Part shown: one piece after another, positions 5,612 through 13,176 of the stretch
Position numbering within the stretch: position 1 is the first letter of the stretch
How the letters are laid out: every line of letters begins with the position of its first letter
NCBI GenBank assembly: GCA_050946255.1
Contig: JBMNUL010000028.1
Location: forward strand, 1-21,582
Direction: 5' to 3'
DNA from: JBMNUL01 sp050946255
Lineage (GTDB): Bacteria; Actinomycetota; Coriobacteriia; Coriobacteriales; CADBOM01
DNA length: 21,582 bases
The notes under the pieces: model-generated
Told to the model about the DNA's origin: nothing
Seen by the model: only the letters and a program-made list of their open reading frames with translations
Database searches by the model: none
Translations under genes and position numbers: made by a program

Positions 5612-5808
5612 CTAATTCGATTGTCGTCCAACGTTTCGGCAACGCCCTGCATTTGGGCATTGTCCCTAATTTGAAAATAATGTGAGCGTTCGCCCAGATT
5701 TTGTGCTTCATCGGGTTGCGAGCGGCGTGGCAGATATTTAAATCAAGCCCTCGAAAAATTAAAATGTTCTGTGTGCTAAACTCTTTGGGCTAATATCCGG
5801 ATATGCAT
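5612..5808. other. Intergenic AT-rich segment upstream of mreB
   Basis: I see no gene here. A 4-bp GCCC/GGGC mini-hairpin lies at 5644-5658. AT-rich DNA follows. TAATAT (5791-5796) and an extended -10-like TG-C-TAAACT (5773-5781) are possible mreB promoter elements, but no good -35 box accompanies either. Confidence 0.4.
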
Positions 5809-5890
5809 AGATTTCGCGATAAATGCAGGAAAGATTTTACTGTGGTACCGAATGAATCCTGCTTGCTTTTCTGACCAACGCGAAATCTTT
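5809..5890 (+). promoter_or_regulatory. Structured, possibly bistable mreB leader
   Basis: AGATTTCGCG (5809-5818) pairs perfectly with CGCGAAATCT (5879-5888), enclosing a second helix GCAGGA/TCCTGC (5825-5830/5857-5862). AAAGATTT (5830-5837) is also a perfect complement of AAATCTTT (5883-5890), which would compete with the outer helix. The element ends about 75 nt before the mreB start. There is no T-rich tail, so translational control, or protein binding to the DNA palindrome, is more likely than a simple terminator. Confidence 0.45.
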
Positions 5891-5965
5891 GAATTCTGGA
5901 CGAGAGAAAAACGAAACGCAAACTGATGAAAATGAATTTACGACTCTTTGGGAGAAGTGGAAGCT

Positions 5966-7006
5966 GTGTCTTTTCTAGATGAGTTCTTCAACCAGTGGGG
6001 GAGCGAGATGGCGATTGACCTCGGAACCGCCAACACTCTCGTTGCCATCCCTGGAGAGGGCATAGTGCTCAACGAGCCGTCCGTTGTGGCTATCGACGCC
6101 AACACCAACAGGGTTCTGGCAGTGGGTTACGAGGCCCGCGAGATGATCGGGAGAAACCCTGGAAACATCATCGTCGAGAAGCCGCTTTCCGATGGTGTTA
6201 TCGCTGACTATGACGTCACCGAGGCTATGCTCAGTTATTTCATAAACAAGGCAAACCCCCGCAGGCACATCTGGCAGCCAAAGCCCAGAATCGTGATCTG
6301 CATTCCTTGCGGAGTCACCTCCGTTGAGAAGAGGGCAGTTTTCGAGGCGACTATCCAAGCCGGCGCAAGGCAGGCATTCCTCTTGGAGGAGCCGATGGCG
6401 GCGGCGATTGGAGCCGGGCTCCCGGTGGACGAGCCAACGGGGTCCATGGTCGTTGACATTGGCGGAGGCACGACCGAGATTGCCGTCATCTCACTCGGCG
6501 GCATCGTGGCCTTCCGCTCTCTGCGCGTTGCGGGAAACGAGCTCGATGACGCGGTCATGAGGCACGTTCGCGATGTCTATGGCCTGCACATCGGGAACCG
6601 AACCGCAGAGGACATAAAGATAGCAATCGGGTCGGCCATGCCGATTTCAACAGGTGAGCTCGACATGGAGATTTCCGGAAGAGACATCACGACGAATCTC
6701 CCGAGATCCGAGATCGTGCAGTCCGAGGACATCCGCGACGGCATCCGCGCTCCCCTCCAGGAGATTGTCGTTGCCATCAAGGATGCTTTCAACGAGACCG
6801 ACCCCGACCTGGCAGCCGACATCATTCGAAACGGCGTCCTCCTCACTGGAGGCGGTGCGCTGCTGAAAATGCTGGACAAGCTGCTCACGCAGGAGCTGGA
6901 GGTTCCGGTTTACGTCTCGGATACCGCTTTCTCCAACGTCGTCGAGGGGTGTGCCCGCGCACTTGAGAACCCCGACGCCTTGCGCAGGTCGTATACGCAG
7001 AAGTAA
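5966..7006 (+). CDS. mreB: Rod-shape determining actin homologue MreB
   Basis: This encodes 346 aa. MreB polymerises with ATP under the membrane and orients the elongasome. Motifs are phosphate-1 MAIDLGTANTLV (about residues 15-26), phosphate-2 VVDIGGGTTEIAVISLGG and the adenosine loop LLTGGGALLKMLDKLL near the C-terminus. EPMAAAIGAGLPV is also typical. I choose the GTG at 5966 (MSFLDEFFNQW…), which gives the usual family length. The TTG at 5948 overlaps the GGGAG ribosome-binding site, which is about 11 nt upstream of the GTG. It is the first gene of a tight cluster mreB-mreC-mreD-mrdA-rodA and probably heads the transcript after the structured leader at 5809-5890. Confidence 0.95.
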   Translation: MSFLDEFFNQWGSEMAIDLGTANTLVAIPGEGIVLNEPSVVAIDANTNRVLAVGYEAREMIGRNPGNIIVEKPLSDGVIADYDVTEAMLSYFINKANPRRHIWQPKPRIVICIPCGVTSVEKRAVFEATIQAGARQAFLLEEPMAAAIGAGLPVDEPTGSMVVDIGGGTTEIAVISLGGIVAFRSLRVAGNELDDAVMRHVRDVYGLHIGNRTAEDIKIAIGSAMPISTGELDMEISGRDITTNLPRSEIVQSEDIRDGIRAPLQEIVVAIKDAFNETDPDLAADIIRNGVLLTGGGALLKMLDKLLTQELEVPVYVSDTAFSNVVEGCARALENPDALRRSYTQK

Positions 7007-7017
7007 GCCCGCTCTTT

Positions 7018-8067
7018 ATGGTGCAGCTAGGCACACAGAACTCCAATCGCCGGTCGTCTGCGACGGTTGCCCTCATCATCACAGTGGTGCTGTCGTTCGC
7101 ATGCCTTGCCCTTTGGTCGGGTGAGGGAGACGGTGGATTTCTCCACTCCACGCGAAATGCCGTCGCGGCGATAACTTCTCCGCTCCAGCGCGTGGCGTCC
7201 TTCATCTCCGTTCCCTTCAATGCCATATCAGACAGTTCCACGAACGCTAGTGCCACCACGGAGGACCTTCTGACCCTTCAGCAGGAGAACGAGGATCTCA
7301 CCGTGCAAAACGTTCAGCTCAACGACCTCAAGAGCGAGAATGCGGAGCTCAAGGAGCTTCTGGACCTCAAGAACTCCTACAGCGTCGAGACGACCGGTGC
7401 CACCGTAATCAGCAGGAGCACGGACTCCTGGAACCGCACGATCACGATAGACAAGGGCTCTGCGGATGGCATGGAGGTTGGAATGCCGGTGATGGATGCC
7501 AGCAACGGCCTGATCGGGCAAATCCAGAGCGTGTCTGCCACTAGCTCAGTCGTCTTGCTGTTAACCGATGAGAACAGCGGGGTTTCCGTGACGCTGCAGA
7601 ACAGTGGTGAACAGGGAATCCTAACAGGGTCTGTGGACGGCTTGCTCTATCTGGAGTACATATCCACCTCAACTGGAGTGGAGGTGGGCGAGGCTGTCAC
7701 GACATCTGGTCTTGGCGGCACGTTCCCCAAGGGTATCGTCGTGGGCAAGGTCTCCCGAGTGGATTCCGACAGCTCCGACACCTACCTCACCATCGTCGTG
7801 GAGCCGCTGGGAAGCATCGGCATCAGCGACTACGTGCTTGTGATAACCGGGGAAACGACCGAGCTCACCTATCCCACAACCAGTAGCTCGTCCTCTACCT
7901 CCGACAGCTCCAGCGAACAGTCCACCACGACAGACAGCTCTTCGACCTCGTCGAGCTCCACTGACACCACCACATCGAGCTCTTCCGATACAAGCTCGAG
8001 CTCTTCTAGCACCAGCACGTCTAGCAGCTCCACAACCACGGGAGACACGAGCGGAGGTGGGCAGTAA
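7018..8067 (+). CDS. mreC: Rod-shape determining protein MreC with a Ser/Thr-rich tail
   Basis: This encodes 349 aa. It has a short cytoplasmic N-terminus, one membrane segment (about 15-32) and a coiled coil (about 82-118: LLTLQQENEDL…LKSENAELKELLDL). The two beta-domain MreC core follows (about 120-280), including TITIDKGSADGMEVGMPVMD…GLIGQI and the later FPKGIVVGKVSRVD…VEPLGSI. MreC is the extracytoplasmic scaffold that contacts PBP2. The last 64 residues (286-349) form a Ser/Thr/Asp tail beyond the normal family end. The ATG at 7018 is 11 bp after mreB and has only a weak ribosome-binding site, suggesting translational coupling. The stop is 2 bp before mreD. Confidence 0.94.
   Translation: MVQLGTQNSNRRSSATVALIITVVLSFACLALWSGEGDGGFLHSTRNAVAAITSPLQRVASFISVPFNAISDSSTNASATTEDLLTLQQENEDLTVQNVQLNDLKSENAELKELLDLKNSYSVETTGATVISRSTDSWNRTITIDKGSADGMEVGMPVMDASNGLIGQIQSVSATSSVVLLLTDENSGVSVTLQNSGEQGILTGSVDGLLYLEYISTSTGVEVGEAVTTSGLGGTFPKGIVVGKVSRVDSDSSDTYLTIVVEPLGSIGISDYVLVITGETTELTYPTTSSSSSTSDSSSEQSTTTDSSSTSSSSTDTTTSSSSDTSSSSSSTSTSSSSTTTGDTSGGGQ
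7873..8064 (+). repeat. Ser/Thr/Asp low-complexity tail of MreC
   Basis: Sixty-four codons, TYPTTSSSSSTSDSSSEQ and onward to GDTSGGGQ, are nearly all Ser, Thr and Asp, encoded by degenerate repeats of TCGAGCTCT / AGCTCCAC. The tail lies outside the membrane, like the tail of the TPR protein upstream. Confidence 0.8.
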
Positions 8068-8069
8068 CC

Positions 8070-8645
8070 ATGCAGGTTTCCACATATGGGAGGAACTCCT
8101 CGGCACCTGTTCTAGGAGGCAACAACAGCGGTCCCTCCACGAAGTCGATAGTGATATCCGTCATCGTCGCCTTCCTCTTGCAGGCGATGCTCTCCCCGAA
8201 TATCGCTATTGGTGGAATTTCCCCCAACTTCATGTTGCTGATCTTGATACCGATTTCCTGTGCGATCTCCCAGAGGGCCAGCACGGTGCTCGGGTTCTTC
8301 CTCGGACTCCTGTTCGACCTCCTCGGGTCGGGTCCGGTGGGGGCGATGGCCCTTGTACTCACAGTCACCGGCTTTGCTCTGGGCGGGATGTTCAAAACGT
8401 TGAAAATCGACGGGTTCGTGCTCTGGTTGATCGTGATGGCGGTCACGGTGCTCCTCGCGAACTTCGCATTCTGCATCGTCGTCTCGATTTCTGGGTACGA
8501 GACGGACTTCCTGGCATCGCTCGGCCTGAAGATGCTCCCCTGGACCCTTTACGACATCATCGTCGGAGCGATAGAGTGGCCTTTTATCAGGAAAATGGTC
8601 GGGGCGAACAGGGGCACATCTCTGGATTCCGGAATCATGCTCTGA
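8070..8645 (+). CDS. mreD: Rod-shape determining membrane protein MreD
   Basis: This encodes 191 aa, with an approximately 25-residue polar N-terminus followed by about five hydrophobic segments. The family signature FFLGLLFDLLGSGPVGAMAL (about 76-95) matches the MreD pattern FDxxxGxPxG. MreD is an integral membrane partner of MreC and regulates PBP2/RodA activity. The ATG at 8070 lies 2 bp after the mreC stop. GGAGGTG within the end of mreC serves as the ribosome-binding site, so the two genes are translationally coupled. It ends 58 bp before the next gene. Confidence 0.92.
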   Translation: MQVSTYGRNSSAPVLGGNNSGPSTKSIVISVIVAFLLQAMLSPNIAIGGISPNFMLLILIPISCAISQRASTVLGFFLGLLFDLLGSGPVGAMALVLTVTGFALGGMFKTLKIDGFVLWLIVMAVTVLLANFAFCIVVSISGYETDFLASLGLKMLPWTLYDIIVGAIEWPFIRKMVGANRGTSLDSGIML

Positions 8646-8703
8646 TGACGTCCTCTCGTGCAATCGGTTATTTGGAACTGGGAAGGCAAGCGTAGTTCGA
8701 TCA

Positions 8704-10776
8704 ATGCAGGCAACTATCTTCGCGATAATAATCTTCATAGTGGTGTTTGCCATTGTGGTGGTTGCTGCCGTCATGATCCGCAGGTACCTTTCCAACAGGA
8801 GCCCGTTGAAAGTCGACAGGCCGTTTACCAGGGCAGATGTTGGAAAGCACAGCAAAGCCTCCAAGATCCAGCCAGTCTCTGAGAAACCCCACAAGAGTGC
8901 CGATGATACCCAGAGATCCGTTTCCACCAGCCGCACCAGGATCTTCGGGATAATCACCGCTGTCGTCATGGGCGTGCTGGCAATAAAGGACTGGTCCCTT
9001 CAGATATTGGGAAATGAGGAGTACACGAGCCAGGCCGAGAACAACATGACGGCCACCTCCTCCATAGCAGCGAAAAGGGGCAGGATCCTAGATAGAAACG
9101 GCAAGGAGATGATCGTCAACAGGGCGTCCCGCACAGTTGTTGGCGATTCCACCGTAGTTGACAACGACAAGGTCGTGCACAGGCTTTCTCTAGTTCTGGG
9201 AATCCCAAAGCAGGCGATTCGCGCAAGGCTGAACGACGAGTCCACAGGTGCTCAGGGAGACCGTGCTATAGCGAGCGACGTTTCGATGAGGGCAATCTCC
9301 TTCATCGCAGAGAACCCCACGGTGTTCCCCGGGGTTTCCATCGAGACCCGCACCACCCGTTACTATCCATATGGCACGGTGGGTGCCCACCTCCTCGGCT
9401 ATACCGGAACCATCTCGGAAGACGAGCTGAACAACCAACCCGAAGGGATGGACTACGAATCTGGGGATGTCGTGGGCAAAGCCGGTGCAGAGGCTGCGTT
9501 CGAGACTCTCCTCCAGGGCACGAAGGGAACGCGCACCTACAAGGTCAACTCCAATGGGGACAATCTGGGAGTCGTCAGCGAGGTCGATCCCGACGATGGC
9601 AACGACGTGAAGCTCACCGTGGACCTCGAAGTTCAGCAGGTCGCGGAGGAAGCCCTTCAAAGTGCCCTTACCAACGCACAGAGCGCTGGGCATTCAAATG
9701 CCACGAGGGGAGCGATTGTGGCAGTTGACGTCAACAACGGCGAGATTCTTGCTATGGCGAGCGCTCCAACCTACAATCCCAACGATTTCACCGGCGGAAT
9801 TTCTAGCGAGCTGTGGGATTCTCTCAACAGCGAGGATTCGGGCTACCCTATGACCAACAGGGCTATTGCCGGCCAGTACCCCGCCGCTTCCACGTACAAG
9901 GCCTTCACTGGTTTGGCGGGGCTGCAGTATGGTCTGATCACCGCCACCACCGAGTATGCCTGCGGTGGAACGTGGACTGGTTTCGGCACCGACTACCCAA
10001 AGAAATGCTGGCAGACAGCTGGTCACGGATATCTCAACATCTACTACGCGATCGCGTATTCCTGTGATATCTATTTCTACGAGGTCGCAAAGGACTTCTA
10101 CAACTACGAGGGCAATTCCGAGGCTCTGCAGGATTACCTCAAGTCCTGGGGATTCGGGTCGGATACCGGTGTGGACATCGCTGGGGAGCAGCCGGGGCGT
10201 GTCCCGACCCCAGAGTGGAAGGCCGAATACTATTGGGAGACCCCCGAGGACGCCCAATGGGTTCCAGGAGACCTTGCCAACATGGTCATCGGACAGGGAG
10301 ATGTGCTGGTCACCCCCATCCAGATGGCCGTGAACTATGCAGGAATAGCAACTGGCACCATCTACAAGCCCCATCTCTTCTACGAGGCGTTGAACGGGGA
10401 TGGCCAGGTCGTCATCTCGGCCAAGACCGAGAAGAGCGATTTCACCCCGGAGGCATCGGAGGAAAATCTCCAGATAATCAGAGATGCCCTGAGATTGGCG
10501 GTCACGCAAGGCGGCGTTTCCTCCGTGTGGGTCGGTTTCGACTATGACATGGCGGCCAAGTCTGGAACCGGCGAGGCTGGTGGCAACAGGGACGATTACG
10601 CGTGGTTCTGCGCATATGGGCCGTTCGACAGCCCGAAGTACGCATGCGCATGCGTCATAGAAGAGGGCGGCGGGGGAACTGCGATCGCAGGCCCACCAGT
10701 CAGGACGGTCATGGCGAAGCTCCTCGGCGTGAGCGATGATACGGAAGTTTCCGTGACCGAGACGGGAGAGCGCTGA
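8704..10776 (+). CDS. mrdA: Penicillin-binding protein 2 (class B transpeptidase)
   Basis: This encodes 690 aa. The elongasome transpeptidase crosslinks peptidoglycan in complex with RodA. RGRILDRNG (about 125-133) opens the pedestal/dimerisation domain. The transpeptidase domain carries S396-T-Y-K399 (SxxK), S453-C-D455 (the SxD form usual in PBP2) and K619-S-G-T (the KTGT box, with Ser for Thr). Two hydrophobic segments are visible: residues about 4-24, and the expected anchor at about 79-98 (RIFGIITAVVMGVLAIKDW), with a 54-residue basic linker between. Most PBP2 proteins have only the second. The ATG at 8704 has only a distant GGAAGG (17 nt upstream). No better in-frame start exists before the first segment, and the ATG at 8773 (residue 24) would remove it but has no ribosome-binding site. 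Confidence 0.94.
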   Translation: MQATIFAIIIFIVVFAIVVVAAVMIRRYLSNRSPLKVDRPFTRADVGKHSKASKIQPVSEKPHKSADDTQRSVSTSRTRIFGIITAVVMGVLAIKDWSLQILGNEEYTSQAENNMTATSSIAAKRGRILDRNGKEMIVNRASRTVVGDSTVVDNDKVVHRLSLVLGIPKQAIRARLNDESTGAQGDRAIASDVSMRAISFIAENPTVFPGVSIETRTTRYYPYGTVGAHLLGYTGTISEDELNNQPEGMDYESGDVVGKAGAEAAFETLLQGTKGTRTYKVNSNGDNLGVVSEVDPDDGNDVKLTVDLEVQQVAEEALQSALTNAQSAGHSNATRGAIVAVDVNNGEILAMASAPTYNPNDFTGGISSELWDSLNSEDSGYPMTNRAIAGQYPAASTYKAFTGLAGLQYGLITATTEYACGGTWTGFGTDYPKKCWQTAGHGYLNIYYAIAYSCDIYFYEVAKDFYNYEGNSEALQDYLKSWGFGSDTGVDIAGEQPGRVPTPEWKAEYYWETPEDAQWVPGDLANMVIGQGDVLVTPIQMAVNYAGIATGTIYKPHLFYEALNGDGQVVISAKTEKSDFTPEASEENLQIIRDALRLAVTQGGVSSVWVGFDYDMAAKSGTGEAGGNRDDYAWFCAYGPFDSPKYACACVIEEGGGGTAIAGPPVRTVMAKLLGVSDDTEVSVTETGER

Positions 10777-10777
10777 T

Positions 10778-11980
10778 ATGACGGTAACACCGCAATTTCA
10801 ACAGTCGGTTTCCAAGCCGCGGCGCCATTCCAGGTTTTCCCTGGGCAGGGTGAACAAGCCCTTCATGGGCACCTTGGCCGTGCTCGTGATATTCGGCCTG
10901 ATCATCATTTGGGCAGTGACGCTGTCGAGCGAGGAATACTCTATCATGCGCCAGATCATGGGAGTCGGGATCGGCATCGTCCTCATGCTCATCATGTGGA
11001 AGATCGACTACTCGGTATTTGCCCCGGCGATGATACCGCTGCTCGTCATAGACGTGATACTCTTGCTATCACCGCATCTGCCGATAATTGGCTACTCGGC
11101 TGGCGGTGCAACCTCTTGGGTCAACATCGGAATCAGGTTCCAGCCCGGCGAGCTGGCCAAAGTGGTGACGATTCTGCTCATGGCCTCTATCGTCTCGAGA
11201 TACCAGGGCCGAATCGATGACCCAAAAGAGTATATGAAGTGCCTGGGAGTTCTCCTGGTCCCGTTCCTCTGCATCATGACCCAGCCGGACCTCGGAACCG
11301 GACTCGTGTTCTTGGTGATTGGATTCACGATCCTCTTCATCGGAGGCGCCAACCGCAAGCTTCTGATAATAACGATTGTTGTGCTGATAGCGTTGATCGC
11401 ACTCGTGTTCCTCATCGACCCGGTGCTGGACGACCTCTTTGGACAAGACGTCTTCCTCAAGGACTACCAGAAGAACAGGATCCTGGTGTTCCTCGACGAC
11501 AGCATCGACCCCACCGGCGTGGGTTACAACCTGCAGCAGTCGAAGATCGCAATCGGCTCCGGCGGGCTGTTCGGAAAGGGAATCGGCAACGCAACCCAGT
11601 CTTCCCTCGGATTCCTGCCCGAAGCGGCCACGGACTTCGTGTTCTGCACGATAGCCGAACAGCTCGGGTTCGTCGGCGTGATGTTCTTGCTCGTGCTCTA
11701 CTCGCTCCTGTTCTACTTCTCGATCAAGATGGCACAGCAGGTCACGAGCCTGTTCGGGAAGCTGATCATCATGGGAGTGTGCGGCATGTGGCTTTTCCAG
11801 GTGCTCGAGAACATCGGAATGTGCTGCGGTCTGATGCCCATCACGGGAATCCCCTTGCCGTTTATCAGCTACGGCTCGTCGTTCATGGTCTGCAACTTCC
11901 TCTGCGTCGGGCTGATCTGCTCGGTTTGGTCCAGAGAGAAGAGCCAGCCGAAATCTGTGGAGGGCTTCGACATCAAATAG
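10778..11980 (+). CDS. rodA: SEDS-family peptidoglycan glycosyltransferase RodA
   Basis: This encodes 400 aa with about ten membrane segments. It polymerises lipid II into glycan strands with PBP2. SEDS signatures are GIRFQPGELAK (about 118-128), QPDLGTGLVFL (about 169-179), LQQSKIAIGSGGLFGKGIGNATQ (about 242-264), FLPEAATDFVF (about 279-289, catalytic Asp286) and LPFISYGSS near the end. The ATG lies one base after the mrdA stop, so the genes are coupled. The N-terminus carries a roughly 28-residue basic cytoplasmic extension (KPRRHSRFSLGR). The general SEDS fold also includes FtsW, but the placement next to mrdA supports RodA. Confidence 0.93.
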   Translation: MTVTPQFQQSVSKPRRHSRFSLGRVNKPFMGTLAVLVIFGLIIIWAVTLSSEEYSIMRQIMGVGIGIVLMLIMWKIDYSVFAPAMIPLLVIDVILLLSPHLPIIGYSAGGATSWVNIGIRFQPGELAKVVTILLMASIVSRYQGRIDDPKEYMKCLGVLLVPFLCIMTQPDLGTGLVFLVIGFTILFIGGANRKLLIITIVVLIALIALVFLIDPVLDDLFGQDVFLKDYQKNRILVFLDDSIDPTGVGYNLQQSKIAIGSGGLFGKGIGNATQSSLGFLPEAATDFVFCTIAEQLGFVGVMFLLVLYSLLFYFSIKMAQQVTSLFGKLIIMGVCGMWLFQVLENIGMCCGLMPITGIPLPFISYGSSFMVCNFLCVGLICSVWSREKSQPKSVEGFDIK

Positions 11981-11995
11981 CGCGTTTAAGCGGAT

Positions 11996-12001
11996 TATAA
12001 T
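11996..12001 (+). promoter_or_regulatory. Consensus -10 box upstream of the DUF697-like gene
   Basis: A perfect TATAAT lies 16 bp after the rodA stop and 77 bp before the next start codon. No good -35 box lies at the expected distance (the upstream sequence is still in rodA), so this is a candidate internal promoter only. Confidence 0.4.
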
Positions 12002-12078
12002 AACCAGATGCAACTGTGGAGCTTCCGTTGCCGAGTTTGAGTGTGCGGGACTCCGATAAGAAAAACGGGAGGTCCAAT

Positions 12079-13176
12079 ATGGCTAACTTCAACGTAGATT
12101 CCATAGTCAACAAAGTCTTGAGCTTGGACGATCTCGATGACGACGACTCATTTCGCCAGATCCTCGTCAGCGTCGCGGTGGACGAGAGCATTTCCCCGGA
12201 GCTGATAGCCTACGCAAGGCGTGTCCTGCGTCCCAAGGGCGACCAGGCGAGAATCAACGTAGTCCCTTATTTCGAGGATGCCGTTCAAGTTTCAGAGGAC
12301 TCCGACCTTCTGATCGTCCTCGCGAATGCATCTGATTGGACCGGTGCGGTCATGTCCTTCGCGAAAGCGGACAACGTCCCAGCTGTCGTCCTCACCGAGA
12401 ACGTCGACGCCGTGGTGTCCAAGGCAAACGCAACCGGATTCAAGATTGACTACGAGAACATCATTTCCACCCAGTCTCTTTCCCTGGAGAAGGTCCCGGG
12501 CGGCAACATCATCGACAAATTCACTGGTGCGGGCGTCAACGTTATCCAAGCCGTGGTGGACACCGTGGGGAAGAACATCCCCAGAATGATCACCGGCAAG
12601 GAACTGCTTCAGGGAGATTTCGACATAGAGCTTCCCAAGTTGGGTTCCCAGCAGGCAGGATGTGAGGAGCTGTTCAACGAGCTTGGGAAATGGGTCATGA
12701 CCAATTGCCCCACGATCAGCAATTCCTTCGCAGCGGCTTTCGATTTCGCAAAGCCCGCCAAGGTTGACAGCATTGCCAGGCGCACCGCCTTCGAGAATGG
12801 CGTCACTGGAGCCGTGTTCTTCATCCCAGGTGCAGACTTCCCGGTTATGACGACCAACCAGGTGAAGATGCTCGTGCAAATCGAGCGCTCGTTTGGAATC
12901 GGAATCGACAAGCAGACGATTCCCGAGGTCGTGGGAATCCTCGTCCTCGCGCTCGTCTCCAGGACCACGGCTCGGTCGCTGTGCAAGTCGTTCCCGATCA
13001 TGAGCTGGTTCATCAAGACGGGAATCGGATACCTCGTCACGCTCGGGTTGGGGCGTGGGATCATCGCTTATTGCCGTGAAGGACGCGTGCTCCCAGTCGA
13101 CGGAGTGGGGAAATTCTCCTTCTCAGCAGAGAAGAAGCCCGTGGGTGAATCGGTGTCGGTGAAAATCGATGCCTAA
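12079..13176 (+). CDS. DUF697-like membrane protein of unknown function
   Basis: This encodes 365 aa. An acidic start (SLDDLDDDDS) leads into an alpha/beta region (about 25-130) with GTPase-like strand pattern (DLLIVLANASDW…VPAVVLTENVD) but no P-loop GKS/T motif. The C-terminal half resembles DUF697: NQVKMLVQIERSFGIGIDKQTIPEVVGILVLALVSR (about 260-295) followed by a hydrophobic hairpin (about 305-330, IKTGIGYLVTLGLGRGIIAYCREG). The start is the ATG at 12079, five bases after GGGAGGT (12067-12073). Its end overlaps the next gene by 8 bp, so it is co-translated with the TIGR03960 radical SAM protein. The DUF697 assignment rests on pattern recognition alone, and the function is unknown. Confidence 0.7.
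   Translation: MANFNVDSIVNKVLSLDDLDDDDSFRQILVSVAVDESISPELIAYARRVLRPKGDQARINVVPYFEDAVQVSEDSDLLIVLANASDWTGAVMSFAKADNVPAVVLTENVDAVVSKANATGFKIDYENIISTQSLSLEKVPGGNIIDKFTGAGVNVIQAVVDTVGKNIPRMITGKELLQGDFDIELPKLGSQQAGCEELFNELGKWVMTNCPTISNSFAAAFDFAKPAKVDSIARRTAFENGVTGAVFFIPGADFPVMTTNQVKMLVQIERSFGIGIDKQTIPEVVGILVLALVSRTTARSLCKSFPIMSWFIKTGIGYLVTLGLGRGIIAYCREGRVLPVDGVGKFSFSAEKKPVGESVSVKIDA

Noticed and set aside
11069..12013. 314-codon minus-strand frame opposite rodA
   Set aside because: It is His/Glu/Asp-rich, the typical antisense of a hydrophobic membrane protein gene. rodA motifs are unambiguous on the plus strand.
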